Below, in pieces: positions 8,743 to 16,903 of a stretch of DNA of 64,000 nt. Source of the stretch: Ilumatobacter sp963746265 (lineage in GTDB: Bacteria; Actinomycetota; Acidimicrobiia; Acidimicrobiales; Ilumatobacteraceae); contig CAVVAM010000001.1 in assembly GCA_963746265.1 (NCBI GenBank), positions 121,006 to 185,005 of the forward strand. Reading direction: 5' to 3'. The translations under genes were made by a program, and so were the position numbers. How positions within the stretch are numbered: position 1 is the stretch's first letter; every line of letters starts with the position of its first letter. The notes under the pieces are model-generated. The model did not search any database and was not told the DNA's origin. It saw only the letters and a list, made by a program, of their open reading frames with translations.

Positions 8743-11006
8743 GAGCTGGTGGCGCAGCCGTCTGTCCCGGGTCGGTGTCGCATCTCCGCACGGCGCCGAC
8801 CGCACACGAGTTCAGCTACCCGCTGAGCTACGTCTGGATCGACCCCGACGATCCCGAAGCCCTGTGCGATGCGCACCCATGGTGGTCGGTGGCGCACGCC
8901 GCGCCTGCCCGGTTCAGGCGAGCCGACTACGGCACCGACCAAACCGGATCGTTGTCGAAAGGAGTTCGGTCCGAGCTGAGCCGGGCGCTCGGCTGGCGGC
9001 CCGAGGGAGAGATCCGCATGCTCACCCAGCTACGGCGCTGGGGGTGGCTCTTCAACCCGATCACCGTGTACGTCGCATGGCACGTCGACCCCGACGTGCC
9101 GGTCGGAGCGGTGCTCGAGGTCACCAACACGCCGTGGAAACAACGCCATCGCTACGCGATCGGTCTGGATTCTCCCGACGCCGACGGCTGGATGTCGGCC
9201 CGAGCCGACAAGGAGCTCCACGTCTCGCCGTTCCTCGACGAGGCGTTCCGGTACGACGTTCACCTACGCGGCGTCGGCGACCGCATCGAATTCCGCCTCG
9301 ATGTCGTCGGGCACGACGCGCCCGGACCGACCGTGCGGACCGCCATGCAGGTCGCCCGCTGCGAGCCGACGCGCTCCGCGCTCACGAACGCGCTGCGAAC
9401 CAACCCGTTCCCGACGCATCGGGTGTCGCTCGGCATCCACGCCGAGGCCGCTCGCCTGTGGCTGAAGCGGGTACCGTTCGTACCACACCCGGCGAAGCGC
9501 ACCTCCGAACCGAAGCAACATGACGACCGGAACATGACGACCGGAACGACGACCGACGTCCATCCCGAGCGCCTCCTCGCTCGGGCCGCCGCATCCCGTC
9601 CGGTCTCCATGACCGAACGATGGAGCAGTCGGGCGTCCGCCCACGTGCTGCATCGCCTCCTCAGCCGGATCGGCACCGACCGGATCGAGATCGCCGAACG
9701 CATCCCGGGCCGACCGGCACTCGACCGCTCATACGGTCCGGGCGGTGACCTGACGGCCTCGGTTCGTGTGGTCGATCAACGCGCCTACTCGGCCGTGCTG
9801 ACCGAGGGGTCGGCCGGACTCGGCCGGGGCTACATCGAGGGATGGTGGACATCGGACGACCCGATCACCGTGGTCCGCGTCATCATCCGGAACCTGGGCA
9901 CGCTCGACCGGATCCGCAACCGTTGGGAGGCGCTGACGGGCTGGGCGACCGACCGGATCCGCACGGCGCGTTCGCGCGCCACCCGCCAGCGAAACCGTGA
10001 CGACATCGCCACCCACTACGACATCGGCAACACCTTCTTCGAGTTGTTCCTCGACGAGACGATGACCTACTCGTCGGCGGTCTTCCCCACGCCCGACACC
10101 CCGCTCGCCGATGCCAGCCGCCACAAGTACGATCTGCTCCTCGACAAGCTCGGCGTGCGGCCGGGGCACCGCCTGCTCGAGATCGGCAGCGGGTGGGGCG
10201 GCATGGCCATCCGGGCCGCACAGCGCGGTTGCGAGGTGACCACCACCACGATCTCGCAAGAGCAGCTTCATGAGGCACGGAAGCGGGTCGCGAACGCGGG
10301 CCTCACCGAACGCGTGACGGTCATCGACAGCGACTGGCGCGACCTCGATGGTCGGTTCGACCGTGTGGTGTCGATCGAGATGATCGAAGCCGTCGATTGG
10401 CGTGACTACGAAGACTACTTCGCCACGATCGAACGGTGCCTCGCCCCCGGCGGGCGGGCCGCGATCCAGGCGATCGTGTTGCCGAACGCCCGATGGGAAC
10501 GCGCCAAGAACACCGAGGACTTCATCCGGCGGTTCGTCTTCCCGAACGGCTTCCTCCCCTCGCTCGCCGCCATCGAGGCAGCGGTCTCCAGCTCGACGTC
10601 ACTGCGGATCGGCCACGTCGAGGACTTCGGTGCCCACTACGCCGAGACGCTGCGCGTCTGGCGCGAACGCTTCGACGAACGGCTCGACGACGTCGCAGCG
10701 TTGGGTCTCGACGAACGCTTCCAGCGCCTGTGGCGCTTCTATCTTGCGTACTGCGAGGCCGGTTTCCGCGAACGCCACTGCTCGCTCGTACAGATGACCT
10801 TCGAGGATCACCGATCGACAGCACGCGACGCGGTACGACCACGTTCCACACGTCGGGCTCGTCGGGCGGCACCGCCCGAGTTCGCGGCCGTGACCACGAT
10901 GCAGACGCCGACGACCACGAGCACGCCGCCGAGCAGCTCGATGCGACCGAGTACCTCGTCGCGCAGGAGCCACCCGAAGAACACGCCGAAGAGCGGGATC
11001 AGATAG
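8739..11006 (+). CDS. cfa: DUF1365 protein fused in frame to cyclopropane-fatty-acyl-phospholipid synthase
   Basis: The GTG at 8739 overlaps the preceding TGA. Residues 1-253 are a complete DUF1365 protein (HEFSYPLSYVWID to LKRVPFVPHP). With no stop the frame passes through a 14-bp tandem duplication into Cfa at residue 266 (the ATG at 9534). The Cfa part has the SAM-binding LLEIGSGWGGMAIRAA, NTEDFIRRFVFPNG and RHCSLVQMTFED near its usual end. It methylates olefinic phospholipid acyl chains using S-adenosylmethionine. After QMTFED the frame runs on for about 65 Ser/Thr/Pro/Arg-rich residues antisense to the exporter gene, so normal stops are missing at both junctions. Cfa may also start independently at 9534. 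Domain calls are firm; that a single 755-aa polypeptide is made is inference. Confidence 0.8.
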   Translation: MRAGGAAVCPGSVSHLRTAPTAHEFSYPLSYVWIDPDDPEALCDAHPWWSVAHAAPARFRRADYGTDQTGSLSKGVRSELSRALGWRPEGEIRMLTQLRRWGWLFNPITVYVAWHVDPDVPVGAVLEVTNTPWKQRHRYAIGLDSPDADGWMSARADKELHVSPFLDEAFRYDVHLRGVGDRIEFRLDVVGHDAPGPTVRTAMQVARCEPTRSALTNALRTNPFPTHRVSLGIHAEAARLWLKRVPFVPHPAKRTSEPKQHDDRNMTTGTTTDVHPERLLARAAASRPVSMTERWSSRASAHVLHRLLSRIGTDRIEIAERIPGRPALDRSYGPGGDLTASVRVVDQRAYSAVLTEGSAGLGRGYIEGWWTSDDPITVVRVIIRNLGTLDRIRNRWEALTGWATDRIRTARSRATRQRNRDDIATHYDIGNTFFELFLDETMTYSSAVFPTPDTPLADASRHKYDLLLDKLGVRPGHRLLEIGSGWGGMAIRAAQRGCEVTTTTISQEQLHEARKRVANAGLTERVTVIDSDWRDLDGRFDRVVSIEMIEAVDWRDYEDYFATIERCLAPGGRAAIQAIVLPNARWERAKNTEDFIRRFVFPNGFLPSLAAIEAAVSSSTSLRIGHVEDFGAHYAETLRVWRERFDERLDDVAALGLDERFQRLWRFYLAYCEAGFRERHCSLVQMTFEDHRSTARDAVRPRSTRRARRAAPPEFAAVTTMQTPTTTSTPPSSSMRPSTSSRRSHPKNTPKSGIR
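9517..9547 (+). repeat. 14-bp tandem duplication at the DUF1365-Cfa junction
   Basis: AACATGACGACCGG occurs at 9517-9530 and again at 9531-9544, followed by AAC. Each copy contains an ATG. The first ATG (9520) is followed four codons later by a TGA; only the second (9534) opens Cfa. Since 14 is not a multiple of three, the duplication changed the relative frame and places Cfa in the DUF1365 frame. Confidence 0.9.
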
Positions 11007-11779
11007 GCCGTCGCCGCTGCCTGTGTCGGGGTCGCCCGCCGAACGACCGTCGCCATCAGGGCGAACGTCACCGCGTTGGCCGGGATCGCGGCGTAGAGCA
11101 GCGGGACGAACAGCCCGACGGACCAATCGGTGCCCTCGGTCCCCTCGACGAGGAGCGCGAACGGCAACAGCACGACCGCCGACATCCACAGCTGCACCCC
11201 GACCAGCATGATCGGGGTCACGTCGCTGAAATCCTTCCACTTCATGAAGACCGTGCCGAACGCCCACGCGATCGCCGACAGCAGCAGCGACACGGCACCG
11301 ACGAGCTTGGCGTCGCCGTCGAGTGCCGGTGACGCCAGTACCGCCGTCCCGACGAACCCGATCGTCAGACCGGCGATGCCGAGCGGGCTGACCCGGACGT
11401 GCAGGAGCAGGAGCGACAGGCAGGCCGTGAACAACGGCATCGTGCTCGAGATGAGCGATGCGAAACCGGCCGGCACTCGGTCGACGCCGAAGACCAGGAG
11501 CCCGCTCGACACGGTGGTGATGCTGAAGCTCACTGCGAAGATGCGAACGAGCAGGGCCCGGTGCCGTGGCAGCCGTTCGCCTCGGACCAGCGCGAGGGTG
11601 ACCAGGAACGTGCCGCCGATCACCGTGCGCAGCGCAGCGATCAGGAACGGGCCGGCGTGGTCGAGCGCGAACTTCAGCGCCGTGAAGTTGCCGCCGATCA
11701 GCATCGCGATCAGCACGATCGTCGCGAGTACGAACACGGGCGTGGCGGACGCTGTGTCTTCGTTGCCGTCGGTCGTCAC
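10808..11779 (-). CDS. EamA/DMT family transporter
   Basis: 323 aa from the GTG at 11779, preferred because GAAGGTGG stands just upstream; a GTG at 11818 in the same frame would add 13 residues. Ten hydrophobic helices arranged as two EamA repeats (first FALDHAGPFLIAALRTVIGG, second YLIPLFGVFFGWLL), the layout of inner-membrane drug/metabolite exporters. The substrate cannot be told from sequence. The last roughly 25 residues (Ala/Arg-rich) lie antisense to the end of the Cfa reading frame, giving a 199-bp convergent overlap. Confidence 0.85.
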   Translation of the reverse strand: MTTDGNEDTASATPVFVLATIVLIAMLIGGNFTALKFALDHAGPFLIAALRTVIGGTFLVTLALVRGERLPRHRALLVRIFAVSFSITTVSSGLLVFGVDRVPAGFASLISSTMPLFTACLSLLLLHVRVSPLGIAGLTIGFVGTAVLASPALDGDAKLVGAVSLLLSAIAWAFGTVFMKWKDFSDVTPIMLVGVQLWMSAVVLLPFALLVEGTEGTDWSVGLFVPLLYAAIPANAVTFALMATVVRRATPTQAAATAYLIPLFGVFFGWLLRDEVLGRIELLGGVLVVVGVCIVVTAANSGGAARRARRVERGRTASRAVDR

Positions 11780-11904
11780 TCGTTCGCCACCTTCTCGCGG
11801 CGGGACACTACCGGTCACGCGACGGTGGCCGAGCCCCGGCCGAACGGGTGCGGGGACGCCGTGCGACGCGCCCGATTCCCGGCGTGCGCTGCTACAACGT
11901 GTGG

Positions 11905-14349
11905 ATGCGGCGTCTCCCCATGTTCGTCACCGCCACGCTCGTTGCGGCGACGACCCTGCTCCTGACCCCTCCGCCTCCCACGGTTTCGGCGATGACCGGC
12001 TTCCAGCCGCTGCCGGCGCCGCAGCGGCTGGTCGACACCCGAGCGGGGCAGTCCACGGTCGACGGCCAGTTCGCGGGGATCGGCGCACAGGGTGCCGGAG
12101 CGACGCTCGGCATCACGGTGGCCGGACGGGCCGGGCTGGGAGCGGAACCCGGTTCGGTCGTGCTCAACCTGACGGTCGATCAACCCGGTGGTGCCGGCTT
12201 CCTCACGGTCTGGCCGTGTGATCAGGCCCGTCCCACCGCGTCCAACCTCAACTACGAACCCGGTCAGACGGTCGCCGTCGCGGCGGTGTCCAGAGTGGCT
12301 CCGAACGGCACGGTGTGCGTGTTCACACTGGCCTCCACCCACCTCGTGATCGACGTCGCGGGAGCGTTCCCGCCCGGTTCGTTCGATCCGCTCGCTGCGC
12401 CGCAGCGGCTCGTCGACACCCGCGAGGGCGAACGCACCGTCGATGGTGCGTTCGCCGGAGCCGGTCTGCGACCGGCGAACGACACCTACCGGGTGCGGGT
12501 CGCGGGCCGCGGCGGTGTTCCGACAGACGCGACGGCGGTCGCGCTCAACGTGACCGCCACGACCGTCGGCGCTCCCGGCTTCCTGACGGTGTTCCCATGC
12601 GATTCCGCACGTCCCACCGCCTCGAACGTCAACTACGAACCCGGCTCGACGACGCCGAACTTCGTCCTGACGCGCCTCGACGCGAACGGCGACGTGTGCA
12701 TCTACACGCTGCAACCCGCCGACCTCGTCGTCGACGTCGCCGGATCGCTCCCCACCACGGTGTTCGCCCCACTCCCCGAGCCGCGCCGCCTGCTCGACAC
12801 CCGCGGCGGCGAGGCGACGTACGACGGGGGCTTCCGGGGCGGCGGCCTCCAGCAGGACGGCGCGACCCTGCAGCTCGACGTCGCCGGCCGCGCCGGTGTC
12901 CCCACCGACGCCACGGCCGTGGTGCTCAACGTCACGAGCACGGGTGCACCGGTGCCCGGCTTCGTGACCGCGCACCCGCAGGGCTCTCCCCTGCCCGGCT
13001 CGTCGAACGTCAACTTCGTCGGTGGCCGTACGAGCGCCAACCTGGTCATCGCCGGGCTCGGCCCGAGCGGCGACGTCTGCCTCTTCACGCGTGGGGCGAC
13101 CCACGTCGTCGTCGACATCGCCGGCTGGCTGACCGGCCCGCCGCTGCCGGCGAACGCGGCCTCGTGTCCCGCGCGCACCCCGCCAGCGGGCGCTGCGACC
13201 TATCGCAACGCCTTCGTCCGGCGGCCCGGCCTCCACCAGGTGCGCGGTACCGACAAGGTCGCGGTCTACGTCTGCAGGATCCCGTCCGATTCGACGGTCT
13301 TCGACGGCACCCAGCAGCACACCGCGACCGACGCCGACTTCGCGGCGTTCGCCAACGCGGAGGCCGCGCCCTACTTCGCCGAGGTCTCGGGCGGTGCCTA
13401 CGCCGTGGAGTTCTTCGCCAACGGCACGATCCAGGCCGGCCCCAACGACGACGCCGGCGATTGCATCGAGGAGGCGCTGGCGCGCACCGGCGCCCCGTTC
13501 ACGAGCGCCTTCGTGGCCGACTCGACGACGACGGCCGGAGGCGGGTTCGCCAGCCCTGGCACGATCTTCTCGTCCGACTCGGGGCCCGACTTCACGGTGT
13601 TCGATCGAGCCCCGAATCAATCGCGACGCGGCGGCTGGGTCGGCGGCGCCACGATCTCCGAACGACCGAACGTGGGCACGGTCGTGCACGAGATCGGGCA
13701 CACGCTGCACTGGCCGCACTCGTACGTTGGGCCGTTCGACGAGTACGACAACCCGGTCGACGTGATGAGCGAGGGATTCGGCTTCTGCCGCATCGGGAAC
13801 CTCTCCTACTCGTGCGATCCCGGTAACACGTTGGCGTTCAACCGGCTGGCAGCCGACTGGCTCCGCAACGGGCAGGTCATCTCCCATCCGACGGGCACGG
13901 CGAACTACCTGCTCGACGCCCCGAATGCGGCCGGTCTGCAACTCATCGCCACCCCCGACCCGAACGAGCCGCTCAGCCTGCTCACGATCGAGGCCCGTCC
14001 GGCAGTCGGCAACGACGACTTCCTCGACACCGAGGGTGTCGCCCTCCACGTGATCGATCAGCTCAACCGGTCCGGAGGCCTCAGTGGGCTGAGCACGGCG
14101 CGGATCAACCGCCAGGCACGCGGTGGCGGGAACTCGTTCGACCACGTGCTCGGCGTCGGCGAGACGGCGACCGTGCACGGCCTCACGGTCACCGTGCTCC
14201 GTCGCGTCGGCGATCGGTTCGAGGTTCGCGTCGCGGGCAGCTACGCGCCGCCCGGCGCGGCGTTCTTCACCGAATCGGCGCTGTTCAGTCGCATGTCGTG
14301 CGCCACGTACGCCGTCGACTGGGCGATCGCCGACGGCTGCGTGCTCTGA
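11905..14349 (+). CDS. Secreted zinc metalloprotease with three 127-residue repeats
   Basis: 814 aa. The ATG at 11905 begins a signal peptide (MRRLPMFVTATLVAATTLLL then TVSA). Three repeats of about 127 residues begin near 12031, 12412 and 12792, each opening with RLVDTR or RLLDTR and ending with a hydrophobic LVVDVAG-like strand. Each carries the Cys in its FPCDSARPTASN-type segment and the Cys of VCIYTL. A catalytic domain follows with HEIGHTLHWPH at residues 595-605: a zincin HExxH plus a third His as in metzincins, but with His where Gly is usual. Extracellular protease; the repeats probably bind the cell envelope or glycans (inference). The same repeat occurs in the CAP protein at 51-52.7 kb. 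Confidence 0.8.
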   Translation: MRRLPMFVTATLVAATTLLLTPPPPTVSAMTGFQPLPAPQRLVDTRAGQSTVDGQFAGIGAQGAGATLGITVAGRAGLGAEPGSVVLNLTVDQPGGAGFLTVWPCDQARPTASNLNYEPGQTVAVAAVSRVAPNGTVCVFTLASTHLVIDVAGAFPPGSFDPLAAPQRLVDTREGERTVDGAFAGAGLRPANDTYRVRVAGRGGVPTDATAVALNVTATTVGAPGFLTVFPCDSARPTASNVNYEPGSTTPNFVLTRLDANGDVCIYTLQPADLVVDVAGSLPTTVFAPLPEPRRLLDTRGGEATYDGGFRGGGLQQDGATLQLDVAGRAGVPTDATAVVLNVTSTGAPVPGFVTAHPQGSPLPGSSNVNFVGGRTSANLVIAGLGPSGDVCLFTRGATHVVVDIAGWLTGPPLPANAASCPARTPPAGAATYRNAFVRRPGLHQVRGTDKVAVYVCRIPSDSTVFDGTQQHTATDADFAAFANAEAAPYFAEVSGGAYAVEFFANGTIQAGPNDDAGDCIEEALARTGAPFTSAFVADSTTTAGGGFASPGTIFSSDSGPDFTVFDRAPNQSRRGGWVGGATISERPNVGTVVHEIGHTLHWPHSYVGPFDEYDNPVDVMSEGFGFCRIGNLSYSCDPGNTLAFNRLAADWLRNGQVISHPTGTANYLLDAPNAAGLQLIATPDPNEPLSLLTIEARPAVGNDDFLDTEGVALHVIDQLNRSGGLSGLSTARINRQARGGGNSFDHVLGVGETATVHGLTVTVLRRVGDRFEVRVAGSYAPPGAAFFTESALFSRMSCATYAVDWAIADGCVL

Positions 14350-14497
14350 CGCGTCGCACCCGGCGCGGCCGCCACGCCCGGGCGACCGCCGAAACAGGCC
14401 TCGGTGCCGTGCTGCGCCGACGAGCCCGTACCGGTAGCCGTCTCCGACGACCGTGCCGCACGTCGGCACGCCGCCGATCAGCTCGCGCCGTCGCGAA

Positions 14498-15823
14498 TCA
14501 CTCCTCGCCGATCGACAGCACCATCTCGACGGGCGGTGCCTCCCCGCTGATCGCATGCTCGGAGTCGGCAGTGGCCGACCGGAAGATGCCCTTGGCCATC
14601 AGCGACGTCTCCACCGACCGGCGCGCGGAGTAGATCATCGCCCTCGCCTCGTGGACGACCGGTGACTCGGGTTCGGCGGCGGCCGCGTACTCGATCACCT
14701 GGCAGGCGAGGCGATGATCGCCGGCGCCCGAGAGCTCGACGGCCCGCGCCACCAGCCGCTCGACCCCGCCCGCCAGCGAGGCGATCTCGACGCCCACCGA
14801 CGCATCGGACGGCGGCTTGAGGCGAGCCGGATTGCCGTCCCACCAGCCGCCGTACAGCCGCCAGATGTTCCGGATCACGAACTCGGGTTCGTCGTACATG
14901 GGCCGGAGGTACGGCAACCGGAGCGTCTCATCGGGCACCGACACGCCGTGCACGATCTCGTCGAGCGGCGCGCCGCTGTTCATCGCGTCCACGACCTGTT
15001 CGACCAGCGTCTCGAGCGTGGTCGCGACGATCAGCAGGCAGTGTCGAATCCGGTCACGACCGGCGATCGGCAAGCCGTGGGCGGGAACGAACAGTTCGAC
15101 GTCGCGACTCGCCATGTCACGCAGCGATCGCGCCCACTCGACCGGATATCGCTGGACCTTCTGCGGGTTCCCGCAGTTCGGAAAATTCCAGATGAACTGG
15201 TCGCCGGCGGAGATCATCCTCCGCTCCGGAATCCAGGTCCACGTGTGATCGTCGGTCTCGCCGAGGCAGGCATTGAACTCGAAGTCGAGGCCGCCGATCC
15301 GCTCGGTCAGCCGGTCGTGGTAGGTGATGTCCGGCCGCAGCGTGCCTCGTGGGACGAACGGTCGCTCGACGGCCGCGGCGACGGTTCGGGCCGCGCCACC
15401 GAACTGGCGCAGGTTGATCACCTGGTTGTATCCGTTGGTCGCTTCGTAACGATCGAAGCGGGGCACGACCCGCTCGTGGCCGAGCACGCGCGGCTGCGGT
15501 CGATCGTGCGCCTCGGCATCGGCAGCGAAGTCGCGCGACCCGCCGACGTGATCCATGTGACCATGGGTGTACACGAGGGTGTCGACGGGGGCGTCACTCC
15601 AGGTGCGCATCGACTCGACGACCCGCGGGCCCGTCATGGCGCTACTCGAATCGAACGCCACCAGACCCTCGTCGGTGTCGACCAGCACGACATGGCTGAA
15701 CGACTCGACGATCGCAACGCCGTCGGCGAGTTCGCTCAGCTCCTCGGTGATGCGGTTCGGCGGGGTATCGGCCACCCCCGAGTCGATGATGCGGGCCGAG
15801 AGGTCCAGTGGATGCTCGTTCAC
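14498..15823 (-). CDS. MBL-fold alkylsulfatase-like hydrolase
   Basis: 441 aa. The metallo-beta-lactamase motif THGHMDHVGG gives the HxHxDH zinc ligands. Further ligand regions are NACLGETDDHTWTW and FVPAHGLPI. A C-terminal alkylsulfatase dimerisation region (IWRLYGGWWDGNPARLKP) identifies the linear primary-alkylsulfatase group. It lacks the terminal SCP2-like domain of the largest members and has no signal peptide. Expected to hydrolyse sulfate esters of alkyl chains, though related proteins may act on other substrates. It stands alone between plus-strand genes; a 148-bp gap separates its 3' end from the metalloprotease. Confidence 0.82.
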   Translation of the reverse strand: MNEHPLDLSARIIDSGVADTPPNRITEELSELADGVAIVESFSHVVLVDTDEGLVAFDSSSAMTGPRVVESMRTWSDAPVDTLVYTHGHMDHVGGSRDFAADAEAHDRPQPRVLGHERVVPRFDRYEATNGYNQVINLRQFGGAARTVAAAVERPFVPRGTLRPDITYHDRLTERIGGLDFEFNACLGETDDHTWTWIPERRMISAGDQFIWNFPNCGNPQKVQRYPVEWARSLRDMASRDVELFVPAHGLPIAGRDRIRHCLLIVATTLETLVEQVVDAMNSGAPLDEIVHGVSVPDETLRLPYLRPMYDEPEFVIRNIWRLYGGWWDGNPARLKPPSDASVGVEIASLAGGVERLVARAVELSGAGDHRLACQVIEYAAAAEPESPVVHEARAMIYSARRSVETSLMAKGIFRSATADSEHAISGEAPPVEMVLSIGEE

Positions 15824-15918
15824 GGGTCGAGTCTGCCGGTCGGCGGCGGCGCGACCGCTGTCGGAGCCCGGGCTGACCGGGGGTCGGCACGCTGGTCCCG
15901 TCGGTACACTGGCGATCC

Positions 15919-16899
15919 ATGGCGACGGCCCCGAGACAACGCGTGTCGAATGTCGCCACCGGTGCCGGCCTGGCCGGCTTGATCGGTGTGCTGACGCCCG
16001 TGTGGGTGACCCATCGCGCCGTGTCGAGGCTGCGCACGGCCCGCACGAAGGGCACGTCGGTCGGCATCGCCCGGGTGAGCCTCGGCGAACGATCGCTGCA
16101 GGACGTGATGGCCGCCGAGCGCCCCGTCATCATCACCGACCTGATCGATCGCGTCGAGTTCCGTCAGCGGCCCGACGTCGATGGGCTCCGCCGGCTCGCG
16201 GCCACCTACGACCGGCCGTTCAGCGTGAAGGTCCACCAGCGCCACTCGCCGTACTTTCTGTACGTCGGCGATTACGGCGCCGAACTCGACCGGGTCGAGC
16301 AGCTCTCGCTCGACGAGTTCCTCGACCGCATGTTCGTCACCGGCCCCGACCCCGACGAGTGCACCTACCGCCTGTTCTCGATCGGCGACCTCGGCGGTTC
16401 CATCGCCGGGGTGATCGACGACATCGTCAACGCACTCGCGCCGCTCACCGATCGGCGACCCGACCGTCAGGCGAGCGGTGTCTGGGTCGGTTCCGAGGGC
16501 GTGGTGACGCCGCTCCACCACGACGCCTGGACGGGTTTGCTGTTGCAGATGGACGGATCGAAGCGGGTGGCGATGTATTCCCCGACCGACCGGGCCAACC
16601 TCTCCTTCGTCTCACCGTTCTCCCCCACCGAACGCTGGAGCACGCTGCCGCCACGGTCGTCCGAGGCCGACCCGGACGAACACCCGCTGCTGGCTCACAC
16701 GACCCGACACGAGGCCCGTCTCGAGGCCGGTGAGACCCTGTTCATTCCGCCCTACTGGTCCCACGAAGTCGAGGCGCTCGAGGCGAACATCAGCATTCCG
16801 TTCCGCTTCGGCACCCGTCCCGTCGACTACGTGAATCCGGGTTTCCTGCGGCCGGCGGTCGAGGTGTTCCACAAGAAGTACGCCCGCAGCGACCGCTGA
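15919..16899 (+). CDS. Cupin-8/JmjC-like Fe(II) oxygenase family protein
   Basis: 326 aa. A JmjC/cupin-8 core has VVTPLHHDAWTGLLLQMDG, supplying the HxD iron ligands, and LFIPPYWSHEVEA supplying the distal His. An N-terminal hydrophobic stretch (AGLAGLIGVLTPVWV) could be a membrane tether. Family members are 2-oxoglutarate-dependent hydroxylases or related sugar/protein modifiers. It is co-oriented with the acyltransferase gene that starts five bases later, so both are probably in one transcript. The substrate is unknown. Confidence 0.8.
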   Translation: MATAPRQRVSNVATGAGLAGLIGVLTPVWVTHRAVSRLRTARTKGTSVGIARVSLGERSLQDVMAAERPVIITDLIDRVEFRQRPDVDGLRRLAATYDRPFSVKVHQRHSPYFLYVGDYGAELDRVEQLSLDEFLDRMFVTGPDPDECTYRLFSIGDLGGSIAGVIDDIVNALAPLTDRRPDRQASGVWVGSEGVVTPLHHDAWTGLLLQMDGSKRVAMYSPTDRANLSFVSPFSPTERWSTLPPRSSEADPDEHPLLAHTTRHEARLEAGETLFIPPYWSHEVEALEANISIPFRFGTRPVDYVNPGFLRPAVEVFHKKYARSDR

Positions 16900-16903
16900 C
16901 ACG

